64,000 nt of DNA from DASXKD01 sp963734725. Lineage in GTDB: Bacteria; Actinomycetota; Actinomycetes; Streptosporangiales; Streptosporangiaceae. The notes beneath the pieces were generated by a model. The model was not told where the DNA came from, searched no databases, and saw only the letters and a program-made list of their open reading frames with translations. Each line of letters opens with the position of its first letter. Positions within the stretch are counted from its first letter, which is position 1. The stretch is from contig CAVTIX010000009.1 of the NCBI GenBank assembly GCA_963734725.1, forward strand, positions 620,001 to 684,000, read 5' to 3'. The position numbers were made by a program, and so were the translations under genes. Shown here piece after piece: positions 46,285 through 54,533 of this stretch.

Positions 46285-48647
46285 TCCCCCTCGGCCTGCG
46301 ACTGGCGATCAACGGCGGCCGCGAGGCGGTCACCCGGCTGGCCGTCCTGGCCGTCGCGGTCGGCCTGGGCGTCGGCCTGCTGCTGGCCGCCGTGGCCGCG
46401 ACCAACGCGGTCACCGCCTGGAACAACCGCCACGCCTGGTTCTGGACCGGCACCGCGTGGGTGCCCCCGGGGCGGGCCACGGGCGTCGCCTCGCTGTGGT
46501 GGCACCCCCGCAGCGACATCTTCAACGGGCAGACGATCAACCGCTTCGACGTGGCCGCCACCGGCACCTCGTCCCCAGTGCCGCCCGGCATCCCCCAGGA
46601 CCCCGGACCCGGCCAGTACTACGCCTCGCCCGCGCTCGCCGCGCTGCTGCGCAGCACCCCGGCGAACCAGCTGGCCGGCCGTTACCCCGGCCGCCTGGCC
46701 GGCATGATCGGCGACGCCGCGCTGCCGTCGCCGGACTCCCTGGTCATCGTCGTCGGGCGCACCCCGGCGCAGCTCGCGCACACTCCGCACAGCGTGCCGG
46801 TGACGTCGATCTCCACAACGGAGGTGGGCTGGCCCGTCCCCCCGACGGAGGCCAACCCCAAGGGCCTGACCTACACCCCGCCCGACTCGGGAGGCGGGAA
46901 GAGCAGCATCGACCTCATCCTGTCCGTCGTGGCGCTGGCCATCCTGGCCCCGGTGCTGATCTTCATCGCCACCGCGACCCGGCTGTCGGCCGCCCGCCGC
47001 GAGGAACGGTTCGCGGCGATGCGCCTGGCCGGCGCGACCCGCAGGCAGGTCTCCCTGCTCGCCGCCACCGAATCGACGGTGGCCGGGATTCTCGGAGTGG
47101 CGGCCGGGTTCGGGATCTTCTTCCTGCTGCGCATCCCGGTCGCGGGCATCCCGTTCATCGGCCAGCCGTTCTTCCCTGCCGAGCTGTCGCTCAGCCTGGC
47201 GGACATCCTTGTGGTCGCGATCGGCGTGCCCGCCTTCGCCGCCGTGGCCGCGCGCAGGGCGCTGCGCCGGGTGCACATCTCCCCGCTCGGCGTCGCCCGC
47301 CGGGCGACGCCGGAGCCGCCGCGGGCCTGGCGGGTGGTGCCGCTGCTGGCCGGCCTGGCCGAGCTCGGCTTCTGGACCGTCCACGGCCACCCGGCCTCCA
47401 TCCCCGGGCAGATCCAGGCGTTCGCGTCCAGCTTCCTGCTCATCATCGTCGGCCTGCTCATCGCGGGCCCGTGGCTCACCATGGCCGCGGCCAGGGGCAT
47501 GGCCCGGTGGACCAGCCGCCCCGCCTCGCTGCTCGCCGCCCGCCGCCTCGCCGACGACCCCAAGGCCGCCTTCCGCGCCGTCAGCGGCCTGGTGCTCGCC
47601 CTGTTCATCACCACCGTGGCCGTGGTGGCGATCACCACGCAGAACGCCAAGAACCTCACCCGGTGGGCCGGCGCCGCCGAGGTGAACGTGCTGACCAACC
47701 AGGTATCGGCATCGAACCAGGCGGCCGTCGGCAGCGTCCCGGGAATGCCGGGAGCACGCGCGGGCACGGCGGCCCCGGGGCCGGCCGCGCCTGTCGCGGC
47801 GCTGACGGCACGGCTGAGCGGGATTCATGGCGTGCGGGGGGTGCTGGTGGTCCGCGCGGCCCCGGGGCTGACCATTCCCGGAACATTTCGCGCCTTCGCC
47901 AGCAATCTCGGCAGCACCAGTCCGGTCCCGGCCGGCGTGGTCTCGTGCGCGCAACTCGCGACCGTTCCCGCCCTTGGCCGCTGCCCGGCAGGGGCGGCAA
48001 CGGTGAAGTTCCCGGCGGACGGGTTCGACGGCCCCCTGTTCGGCACGGACGCCACCACGATCACCTGGCCAGCCGCGAACGTCCCGGCCCCGCGGCTGGA
48101 CACCCTGGGCGTGGACGCCATCAACGTGGCGGCGAACGGCAGCACGCAAGCGGTCGAGCAGGCCAGGACGGTGCTCGTGAACGCACGCGCCTACCCCGCC
48201 GTCGCCGTGCCGTCCACCATCGGCGACCTGGTCGCGCAGGACAATTCCAAGAACAGCGCCTACCAGCAGCTCGCGAACGTAGTGATCCTGGTCAGCCTGC
48301 CGATCGCCGGCTGCACGCTGGCGGCGGGCATCGCGGCCGGGCTCGCCGACCGCAAGCGGCCGTTCAGCCTGCTGCGGCTCACCGGCGCCCGGCTCGCCAC
48401 CCTGCGCCGCGTCGTCGCGCTGGAAGGCGCCGTCCCGCTGCTCTCCGTCGCCGCCGTCGCGATCGGCACCGGGTTCGCCGGCGCCGCCATGTTCGCCTCC
48501 GAGGCGCAGCAGCACCCGATGGTCGCGCCCGGCGCCGCCTACTACCTGCTCACCGCGGCCGGGATCGTGGTGGCCCTCGGCATCATCGCGGCCACCTTCC
48601 CGCTGCTGGCACGAATCACCGGACCCGAAGTCGCAAGAAACGAATGA
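46281..48647 (+). CDS. FtsX-like ABC transporter permease
   Basis: A 788-residue permease with the FtsX/MacB topology: an N-terminal membrane segment (about 18-40), a large outer domain (about 45-205), three segments around 210-335, then a second FtsX domain and C-terminal segments (about 680-780). The two FtsX-type motifs (RREERFAAMRLAGATRRQVSLL and DRKRPFSLLRLTGARLATLRR region) are seen. GTG 46281 overlaps the ATPase stop, giving coupled translation. Probably an exporter without an outer-membrane partner. A hairpin terminator follows at 48720-48760. Confidence 0.9.
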   Translation: MIPLGLRLAINGGREAVTRLAVLAVAVGLGVGLLLAAVAATNAVTAWNNRHAWFWTGTAWVPPGRATGVASLWWHPRSDIFNGQTINRFDVAATGTSSPVPPGIPQDPGPGQYYASPALAALLRSTPANQLAGRYPGRLAGMIGDAALPSPDSLVIVVGRTPAQLAHTPHSVPVTSISTTEVGWPVPPTEANPKGLTYTPPDSGGGKSSIDLILSVVALAILAPVLIFIATATRLSAARREERFAAMRLAGATRRQVSLLAATESTVAGILGVAAGFGIFFLLRIPVAGIPFIGQPFFPAELSLSLADILVVAIGVPAFAAVAARRALRRVHISPLGVARRATPEPPRAWRVVPLLAGLAELGFWTVHGHPASIPGQIQAFASSFLLIIVGLLIAGPWLTMAAARGMARWTSRPASLLAARRLADDPKAAFRAVSGLVLALFITTVAVVAITTQNAKNLTRWAGAAEVNVLTNQVSASNQAAVGSVPGMPGARAGTAAPGPAAPVAALTARLSGIHGVRGVLVVRAAPGLTIPGTFRAFASNLGSTSPVPAGVVSCAQLATVPALGRCPAGAATVKFPADGFDGPLFGTDATTITWPAANVPAPRLDTLGVDAINVAANGSTQAVEQARTVLVNARAYPAVAVPSTIGDLVAQDNSKNSAYQQLANVVILVSLPIAGCTLAAGIAAGLADRKRPFSLLRLTGARLATLRRVVALEGAVPLLSVAAVAIGTGFAGAAMFASEAQQHPMVAPGAAYYLLTAAGIVVALGIIAATFPLLARITGPEVARNE

Positions 48648-48719
48648 AAGTCCCGCGTCTCAACCAGTCCGAACGGGTTCCTGGGTTTCATCAAAGGCAA
48701 CGAACGGCGTCCGGTTAGC

Positions 48720-48760
48720 GCTCAGGAGGGTGCGACCATCCGACCATACCCCTCCTGAGC
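48720..48760. terminator. Hairpin terminator after the ABC operon
   Basis: An 11-bp perfect stem (48720-48730 with 48750-48760), 19-base loop and a T-rich run (ttctgtttt) about ten bases on. Fits a terminator for the forward ABC operon; it is also just downstream of the reverse-strand fic remnant. Confidence 0.7.
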
Positions 48761-48787
48761 TGTGAACTCTTCTGTTTTGCGACGCAT

Positions 48788-48826
48788 AACACTGGGGCAG
48801 GGCACTTATTCCGAGGCTGCAGTGTT
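48788..48826. repeat. fic 3'-end scar, copy 1
   Basis: Part of a sequence shared with 50131-50168 and 53438-53476, bounded by an exact 7-bp inverted pair AACACTG/CAGTGTT. It covers the last codons and the region after the stop of a fic-like gene on the reverse strand. Confidence 0.75.
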
Positions 48827-49014
48827 CGCCCAGGTCCAGGTTGCGGCGCGGCCGGTTCCGGCGGCTCGGACCTTGTTTCGTTCTTGAGTTGCTCCAGGAC
48901 GAGCCGGATGGCCTGGTCACTGACAGCTGGTACGGCCGTCCTGATGTCGGCAAGGCGGAACCTGGCTGGCGCGTGGTGCGGGATGTGCTCGCGGACGCGT
49001 TGTTGCTTGGTTCA
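48793..49014 (-). pseudogene. Truncated C-terminal fragment of a fic-family gene
   Basis: Reverse translation gives a piece reading TKQQRVREHIPHHAPARF, then RLADIRTAVPAVSDQAIRL, then VLEQLKNE, closely matching the winged-helix end of the Fic protein at 53456-54520 (TKQQRIRRHILRHAPVTF...). The Fic domain itself is absent: similarity stops abruptly at about 49014, where another gene fragment begins. The last part is shifted in frame relative to the intact gene, so the fragment is dead. Confidence 0.8.
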
Positions 49015-49113
49015 ACCCTTCACTGGGGCTGGATCCTGAACCTGGCCGTGTGGCTCGCCATCTTCGTGACCGGCGCCGTCTGGCGCCTGCACCGCGACAC
49101 CGCCAGAGTGTGA
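49015..49113 (+). pseudogene. C-terminal tail of an ABC-2-type permease
   Basis: Reads WILNLAVWLAIFVTGAVWRL and then HRDTARV followed by TGA. A single membrane helix followed by ..RRDTARV is the usual end of ABC-2 permeases in actinobacteria. The rest of the gene is missing, and it abuts the fic fragment. Assignment rests on about 33 residues. Confidence 0.5.
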
Positions 49114-49240
49114 TCCAGCACCGATTACAGGTCTTACGTGAGGGTCAGGCCGCCACGCCAGATTCGGCCACTTACGCGAGCACCGGCCCGGACTCTCCGA
49201 GGAGGCCAGAGTCGTGTCCCGGCGCGCCGGGTTCTTGTGG

Positions 49241-49711
49241 TCAGGAGGCGCTGCCCAGCTTGCTGACATGCACAACCGCGACGCCAGTCCGGGCCGCCAC
49301 AAGTTTGGTCAGATGCGGCAGGTCGGACGTGACGATCAGTACGGATGCCACCCGATCAGCGGCTTCTGCCTGCTCTGCTTCCGTTATCGCGGTGGCGGCC
49401 ACCATCGCATCCACCGCTTGCGCGGCCGACATTCCCGCCGCGCCGATCAGATGCCCCGCCTGCTGCCCGATTGCTTCGCTGACCGGCTCCACGGCCACAC
49501 GGGCCAGCACTCGGTGCAGCCCGGCATCGCGACTAGTTCCGCGAAGACCCTCGGCGAGAACCGCGGCGGAGGTCAGCACACGGTGCCCGTCATCGTAGGC
49601 CACTTTCAGCCGCACATACATGGCACGGTCGGTGGCCGCCTTCGACACTCCCTCGTTGTCAAGCACCATTACTCCGGTGCCGCCGGCACGTACCCGCCTT
49701 CTGGGACTCAT
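49241..49711 (-). CDS. PIN-domain toxin (VapC-like)
   Basis: A 156-residue PIN-fold endoribonuclease: acidic residues of the metal site are seen in VLDNEGVS near residue 20, an Ala-Glu helix start (LTSAAVLAEGLRG), AVDAMVAATA and VTSDLPHLTKL. The ATG at 49711 overlaps the antitoxin stop (ATGA), so translation is coupled. The stand-alone pair with no other genes argues for a toxin-antitoxin module. Codon use is close to the genome average. Confidence 0.82.
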   Translation of the reverse strand: MSPRRRVRAGGTGVMVLDNEGVSKAATDRAMYVRLKVAYDDGHRVLTSAAVLAEGLRGTSRDAGLHRVLARVAVEPVSEAIGQQAGHLIGAAGMSAAQAVDAMVAATAITEAEQAEAADRVASVLIVTSDLPHLTKLVAARTGVAVVHVSKLGSAS

Positions 49712-49941
49712 CCGGGGGGCCACTCTGACCGGGCTGCCGCCACCTCATCGCCGGTGACCGGCCCATGCACCTGTTCTAGCTCGGCAACCAGATCGCCAAG
49801 ACGATCATGCTCGAGCTGGCGCAACAGAGCATGCGTAACGTAGGCCGACACATTGCCCCTGCCAGCGCGCTCGCGGATCTGGGCGGCAAGTCCCTTAGGA
49901 ACGGTGGCCGACAGTTTCTCGGTGCCGGGAGATTCGCTCAT
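49708..49941 (-). CDS. Ribbon-helix-helix-type antitoxin for the PIN toxin
   Basis: A 77-residue protein beginning MSESPGTEKLSATVPKGLAAQ, a strand-helix-helix start typical of RHH/CopG DNA-binding antitoxins (SATVP..LAAQIRERAG, then VSAYVTHALLRQLE), followed by an acidic C-terminal tail for toxin binding. The start at 49941 is preferred over upstream ATGs because a perfect -10 TATGAT lies seven bases upstream, suggesting a leaderless message. Confidence 0.78.
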   Translation of the reverse strand: MSESPGTEKLSATVPKGLAAQIRERAGRGNVSAYVTHALLRQLEHDRLGDLVAELEQVHGPVTGDEVAAARSEWPPG

Positions 49942-49948
49942 GCCGCTA

Positions 49949-49954
49949 ATCATA
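49949..49954 (-). promoter_or_regulatory. -10 box of the toxin-antitoxin operon
   Basis: TATGAT on the reverse strand, seven bases before the antitoxin ATG. A possible -35 TTGTGC is 19 bases further upstream. Confidence 0.6.
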
Positions 49955-50061
49955 CCAATGGTGGGATCGCCCAGCACAACTTGCGCGATGCTCACGCAGG
50001 CACCCGGGCTGCCGATCGCGCTACGTTGCATCCAACGCATCATGAGGCGCCCGGGGAGCGC

Positions 50062-50101
50062 ATCAGGTGGGGTGCAAGCAACCGCTTGCACCCCACCTGA
50101 T
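50062..50101. terminator. Perfect 18-bp hairpin
   Basis: Arms at 50062-50079 and 50084-50101 pair without mismatch around an AACC loop. It lies downstream of the reverse-strand ParB-like gene and upstream of the toxin-antitoxin promoter, so it is probably a terminator insulating the two. The rest of 49942-50271 holds only the promoter and the fic 3'-end scar copy 2. Confidence 0.75.
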
Positions 50102-50130
50102 CAGCCAGTTTCCTGTTGTAGAAGGCCCAC

Positions 50131-50168
50131 AATACTGGGGCAGTGCACTTATTCGGAGGTGCAGTATT
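50131..50168. repeat. fic 3'-end scar, copy 2
   Basis: Same sequence family as 48788-48826 and 53438-53476, here with the exact arms AATACTG/CAGTATT. No further fic coding sequence is attached on the higher-coordinate side. Confidence 0.75.
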
Positions 50169-50271
50169 CTCCGAGCCCCTACGTAACCCGAGCGTCACAC
50201 CCTTGCCTCGGTCTCGTGCAGCACGAGATGCGGAACGAAGCGCGTGTCATCGATCGTTTTTGAGTCGGCTG

Positions 50272-50889
50272 CTACAGGCCACGCCAGCCAGCCGCGCCCG
50301 GCGACGTGCCGACCAGCACTTCCAGTTCCGGCGGCAACCGGTCCGGGCGCAGCATGTACGCGGTCAGGCGGCAGTGGCCCTCCAGCACTACCAAGCCGCC
50401 GGAGGGGCCGGTCGTGACCAGGATCAGCGGCGGGAACCAGGCTCCGTCGGCGATCGCCTGGGCCATGCCCAACGCCCAGTCGCTGCTCACCCCGAACGGG
50501 GCTACGCCCGCGCGGATACGGGGAGCAGCGTCGGCCGCCAGGCAGGTGCCGCCCGACAGCTCGACCCAGTAGTCGTAGTCGACATACCTGACCGTGGTCA
50601 GCTCGGCCGGGGTGATGGCCATCCACTCCCAGCAGACATCATGCCGGAAGCCGCCGAAAAGCCCGGTGCGGGTGCCATATTCGCGATGCTGAGTCAGGAG
50701 CTGCTCGCGTGCCTGGTTCTCGGCCGGGTCGTCCAGGTTGGGAGCAGTGATGAGGCGCTCGGGCAGGCCAGCTTGGTCCAGCAGCGCCTGAAGCTTGTCC
50801 CGGAACCGGGCGGCAGGCAGCTCGGTGCGCAGGAACAGCCCGATCATCTCCGCCTCGCTGCTTGGCCGCAGCCGCCGCATACCCAGCAC
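50272..50889 (-). CDS. Unknown protein with ParB-like GHxRLTA motif
   Basis: A 205-residue soluble protein not recognised overall. Near its C terminus it has FPPLILV...GGLVVLEGHCRLTAYML, resembling the EGHHRL/TA(Y) motif of ParB/Srx-type nucleotide-binding domains, a fold used by both partition CTPases and nucleases. The GTG at 50889 starts 13 bases after the nucleotidyltransferase stop, so the two probably form an operon. A role with the nucleotidyltransferase is plausible but not shown. Confidence 0.6.
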   Translation of the reverse strand: MLGMRRLRPSSEAEMIGLFLRTELPAARFRDKLQALLDQAGLPERLITAPNLDDPAENQAREQLLTQHREYGTRTGLFGGFRHDVCWEWMAITPAELTTVRYVDYDYWVELSGGTCLAADAAPRIRAGVAPFGVSSDWALGMAQAIADGAWFPPLILVTTGPSGGLVVLEGHCRLTAYMLRPDRLPPELEVLVGTSPGAAGWRGL

Positions 50890-50901
50890 CTCGCGCCCAC
50901 G

Positions 50902-51637
50902 TCACGCGTCCATCCAGACGTCGTCCCTCAGTTCCAGAGAGGCCCGGACGCCGGACACGAGCGTACCCAGGTCCTGCTCAGGCCGGCGGAGCTGGTCTTG
51001 AACGCTGCCCAGCCCGGCACGTTCGGTAAGCCGTTTTTCGTTGAGCACCCATTCGCCAGCGGCCGCCAGGCGGCCCTGGGCCGTAGCCAGCACCGCTTGG
51101 CACAAGTTCGCCAGGCTGGCCACCCGGTCCTGGCGCCCGGCGTGGACCTCGGCAAAGTGCAGCGCCCCCCGCGGCGAGCCGGGACCAGGCGGCCGGCGCG
51201 GTCTGCTGCAACTTCGGCGGGAACCCCGGGCGGGGCAGGTCACCGGCCAGCACCCTGCCAAGGGCCAGCTCCCCCGCCAGAACGTAGGTGGCGATCCCGG
51301 CCACGTAGCCGACTTCGCGGTCAATCTCGAACCGGCCGTCCTCGGCGGCCGCGGTCCAGCGCAGGGCCTCGTCGAGGTCCCGGTAAATGAGGTCGACCTT
51401 GGCGCCCTCGATCGTCAGCCAGGCCCCACCGTTGACGATGCGGCCCCACTCGCCCGGAGCGAAGACCCGGCCCGGCCAGCCCAGCGCGACGATGTCCGCA
51501 GGGTCGAGGCTGCCGCGGTAGTAGAGCCCGAAATCCCAGTCCGAACCCTCGACAGCCGTGTTCGATGCTCTCGACCCGCCCAGGGTGACCGCCACAACCC
51601 CGGGAATCGCGGCCAGTTTCGTAGCGAGTTGCTCCAC
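50902..51637 (-). pseudogene. Nucleotidyltransferase, +1 frameshift
   Basis: A ~245-residue minimal nucleotidyltransferase with the classical motif GGSRASNT...GSDWDFGLYY (G-S-x..D-x-D) near residues 20-40 and a second acidic site (VDLIYRDLDE). The first frame fails near 51170; the correct end (HFAEVHAGRQDRVASL...GEWVLNEKRLTERAGL...) is in the next frame to 50902. One G too many in the six-base G run at about 51167-51172 explains it; length 736 nt is 245 codons plus one. The intact protein would resemble aminoglycoside- or MNT-type nucleotidyltransferases. Confidence 0.75.
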
Positions 51638-51730
51638 GGCACAAGTATCGTTCCGCCAGTGCCGACGGCAGCTGGACCAGGAAGGCCCGCACCCCCCTCC
51701 AGCTCAGTAGCCGAAACCGCGGGGTGTCGA

Positions 51731-51951
51731 TCAGGCCGCAGCGGGCATCCAGGGCTCGCCTTGGGTGAGCATGACCAGGGCGTCGAAGAAGCCGATGCCG
51801 TGTTTGGCGGCGGTGGACAGGTAGCTGCGGATGGCGCAGAACTGGCGGGCGCCGGTCATGGTGCGCAGGCAGCCGGATACTTTCTGGTTCAGCTTGGCTA
51901 TTCGTATGTCGCGCTCGGTTCCGTTGTTATCGGGTGGCGCGCGGAAGTCGA
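51731..51951 (-). mobile_element. IS66-family transposase C-terminal remnant
   Basis: Reverse-strand translation gives DFRAPPDNNGTERDIRIAKL, then NQKVSGCLRTMTGARQFCAI, then RSYLSTAAKHGIGFFDAL and a final GEPWMPAAA before a TGA at 51731. The DNN..ERD.R..K..QKVSG and F..IRSYLST pattern is the C-terminal end of IS66-type transposases. The N-terminal three quarters and both terminal repeats are missing, so it is a dead fragment. Confidence 0.82.
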
Positions 51952-52052
51952 TGGCCGCTCCTCACGGCGAACCATGGAACCGGACATCAGCGCAGGACCC
52001 GCGAGAACGCCGAGGCCTGCTGTCCGACGCGGGGGCATCTATGGTTGGGGCA

Positions 52053-53037
52053 ATGGGCGCTCCACGATCGCGAACACCCAACGAGCCCGCCGCGCGGGCG
52101 ATCGCCGGAGCCCTCTACCCGGACCTGGACAGCGTTGCATGGATCCCCTCCGACGATGCCGACGTGTTCCGCCTGAGCTTCACGTCGAACCGGTCGCCCC
52201 GGATTCTCAAGATGGCTACCCATGGCATCCGGGCCGTCTGGAGGGAGATCGGCGCCTTTCCGGCCATGCGGCGCCTGGGAATCCCCGAGGTGCTGGAGTT
52301 CGAGCACACGTCCGACGACCTACCGGATCTGGGCATCGACTTCCACATCACGCCTGAGCTGGCACATCCACCGCAGGCAAACCGTGCGATGGCGGAGTTG
52401 TGGACCAGCGACCGGGCCGGTGCCCTCGATGTGGCCCACTGGCTGGGCGACTGCAGCGGCAGAATCGAGTCCCTCGACTGGCGACAGGTGCCGCGAGCCG
52501 ACAGCCCCGAACAGTCCGTCGCGATCGGCGTGCAGTGGCGGAAGACGCAGTACGCGCAGCTCCTGGCCCGGCCGGATTGCCCAGCCTGGGCACGCACCTT
52601 CATCGATCATGTGAGCGAGACGCTGAGCCGCCCGGAAACGTTCGACAGCTTCGGGGGCTGGGCAGGCGAGCTGCTCCAGGCCCGGGACGGGCGGTTCGTC
52701 CCAATCGACTGGCCAGGTCTCGGCGCAGCGCCACGCGGGTGGGTCGCAGGCAGCGCTGGCGCTGGAGATCCTGCTCCGGTTCGGGGCCGCGGACCCGGCA
52801 CTCCTCGTGGAACGGTTCCTGGCCGGCTGGGTCCCGGCGGGCCTTGACCAGAGCCGACTCGAAGACCTGCGCCTCTGGTGGATGCACGGCATCCTATGGT
52901 GGGCCGGGCTGAGCCCCAGCCTGGGCACTGACCCCGATGCCGACCTCACCGACGTCTACGCAGCCGCCCGGCACTGTCTGAAGAACGACGATCCGGTGAG
53001 CTGGCTGTCAAGGGACACCGCAGCGGCGGCTCGCTAG
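52053..53037 (+). pseudogene. Aminoglycoside phosphotransferase-like protein, frameshifted
   Basis: A kinase-fold protein of the APH/choline kinase type, with the N lobe (SDDADVFRLSFTS...RILKMA) and a C lobe ending FVPIDWPGLGAAP. The catalytic loop expected before this (HGD..P.N) is replaced by WAGELLQARDG, so activity is doubtful. The end of the protein (ALLVERFLAGWVPAGL...) is in another frame to 53037. The break is a duplicated gggt (gggtgggt) near 52737; removing one copy gives PRGSQAALALEILL. TATGGT seven bases before ATG 52053 suggests a leaderless start. Alternative start ATG 52041. Confidence 0.65.
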
Positions 53038-53455
53038 CCGGCCCTCGGCCGTCACCACGCAGCATCGCCGTCATCGGCGGGGCCGGTTCTTAACGTCCAA
53101 TTGAGCAGCACACCTGACCAGTTACGAAGAAATAACCGGTGAACCGCGTCCGGAAAATGACGTGGATCCCAGACGCAGGGTGGTGCGGCGGGTGGAGGCC
53201 GGCGCCGGGGAGCAGCCACCTGCACGAGTTCACCCCGCCGCCCGAGTGAACTCAGCCGCTGGTGCCTCATGGGATCAAAGTAGCGGCAGTAGGCTGCTGA
53301 AAGGCCCGGCAAACTCGATGTCCGCTTCCTGACACCTCAGGGGCCGTGGGGACGACGCTTCTCACGTTCAAGTCCGTTGCATCTGATGCAACGAACAGCC
53401 TCTGGACAGCGCGACATCACCCGATGAAGCTACCCGCAATACTGGCGCAGAGCAC
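53038..53455. other. Intergenic region in the island
   Basis: 418 bases without a credible gene. Reverse-strand reading has a fragment RNWSGVLLNWTLRTGP that may be a remnant of an unknown gene but matches nothing I know. It contains the palindrome at 53375-53393 and scar copy 3. Confidence 0.4.
53375..53393. repeat. Palindrome near the fic 3' end
   Basis: CGTTGCATC T GATGCAACG, a perfect 9-bp-arm palindrome, 45 bases beyond the end of the fic reading frame. It shares the core TTGCATC..ATGCAA with 54647-54665 on the other side of fic. Confidence 0.75.
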
Positions 53456-53476
53456 TTATTCGGAGGGTGCGGTGTT
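53438..53476. repeat. fic 3'-end scar, copy 3 (intact gene)
   Basis: The end of the intact fic gene and the following bases, the reference for the scars at 48788 and 50131. Arms AATACTG/CGGTGTT pair with two G-U wobbles as RNA. Confidence 0.7.
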
Positions 53477-54520
53477 CGTCCGGGTCCAGGTTGCAGAGCG
53501 GCCGGTCCCGTCAGATCTGACCTCGCCCTCGTGCTTGAGTTGTTCCAGAACGAGCCTGATGGTCTGGTCGCTGACACCTGGCACGGCTGTCCTGATGTCG
53601 GCGAGGCGGAACGTGACTGGCGCATGGCGCAGTATGTGCCTGCGGATGCGCTGTTGCTTGGTTCCGGGGGTCTTCGCTGAGGCTGCGCGAGCGGCGAACA
53701 CGGTGTAGGCGTCGGCAAGCACGCTGGTGAAATAGCTGAGCCACGGCCATGGGTCGGCGGCGCCTTCGTGCCAGCCATGGGTGGACTCCAAGAGCGCCTG
53801 GTAGTAGGCGTCCGCCGACTCCGCTACGGCTAGCTCGATGCTCACGTAGCGTCCAATGGTGTACCCGTGGTCGGTGAGCATGGCGTTGGTAAGCAGGCGG
53901 GCCACTCGCCCATTGCCGTCCTCAAAGGGGTGGATGACCATAAGGTCGAGGATGAACAGTCCGGTCAGCAGCACTGGATGGTGCTCTCCAGCGGCGACCG
54001 CCTGGTAGTAACGGCCGATGAGGTCGTCAATGGCAAAAGGGGTTATGGCGGCGGACACCGGCTTGAAGCGGACGGTCGTTGAACCGTCTGGTGAGCGGCC
54101 CGCAACCAGGTTGTCCTCGGTCTTGAACGCCCCACCGGACATAGCAGTATGGGCGAAGAGCAGCCGATGCAGGTGCAGGATCAGGCCGACATTCAGCGGG
54201 CGCCAGTCCTCCTGGAATAGATAGTCCTGGGCGTCGCGGTAGCCGGCCAGTTCCTGTTCGCTCCGGTTGCGCAGCGAAGAGGTGCGCCGGTTGATGATCC
54301 GCTCGGCGCGGCCAGCGTCCGCCACCACGACCCCTTCGATCGCGGAGGATGCGGTGATGCTTTGGACGCGAGCCCGGTCGGCGAGCTCGGTGAGCAGTCC
54401 GGGCATTTGGTCGCGGTATAGCGCTCCGGAGCCCCGTCCGAAGTCGAGCGCACTGAGCCGGGCAACCACATGGGCTGGCACCCGTCCGATGAGCGCGTCA
54501 AGATCGGCGAAGCTGCGCAC
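53456..54520 (-). CDS. Fic-family AMPylase/filamentation protein
   Basis: A 354-residue protein with an intact Fic core H197PFEDGNGRVAR208, whose His is the base for AMP transfer. An N-terminal inhibitory motif S58-S-A-I-E62-G63 ([S/T]xxxE[G/N]) shows it is a class II Fic with autoinhibition. The last 80 residues are a winged-helix DNA-binding domain (PVTFRLADIRTAVPGVSDQT...). The GTG start has AGGAGG four bases upstream. Lower G+C and flanking palindromes indicate horizontal acquisition. Substrate is unknown; an antitoxin partner is not encoded nearby. Confidence 0.9.
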   Translation of the reverse strand: MRSFADLDALIGRVPAHVVARLSALDFGRGSGALYRDQMPGLLTELADRARVQSITASSAIEGVVVADAGRAERIINRRTSSLRNRSEQELAGYRDAQDYLFQEDWRPLNVGLILHLHRLLFAHTAMSGGAFKTEDNLVAGRSPDGSTTVRFKPVSAAITPFAIDDLIGRYYQAVAAGEHHPVLLTGLFILDLMVIHPFEDGNGRVARLLTNAMLTDHGYTIGRYVSIELAVAESADAYYQALLESTHGWHEGAADPWPWLSYFTSVLADAYTVFAARAASAKTPGTKQQRIRRHILRHAPVTFRLADIRTAVPGVSDQTIRLVLEQLKHEGEVRSDGTGRSATWTRTNTAPSE

Positions 54521-54533
54521 GAAACCTCCTAAG

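Noticed and set aside
48841..49113. Forward 90-residue gene
   Set aside because: Its first two thirds are antisense of the fic fragment; only the last ~33 residues resemble a permease tail.
53052..53312. Reverse 86-residue gene
   Set aside because: No ribosome site, no recognised motif and atypical composition; treated as intergenic.
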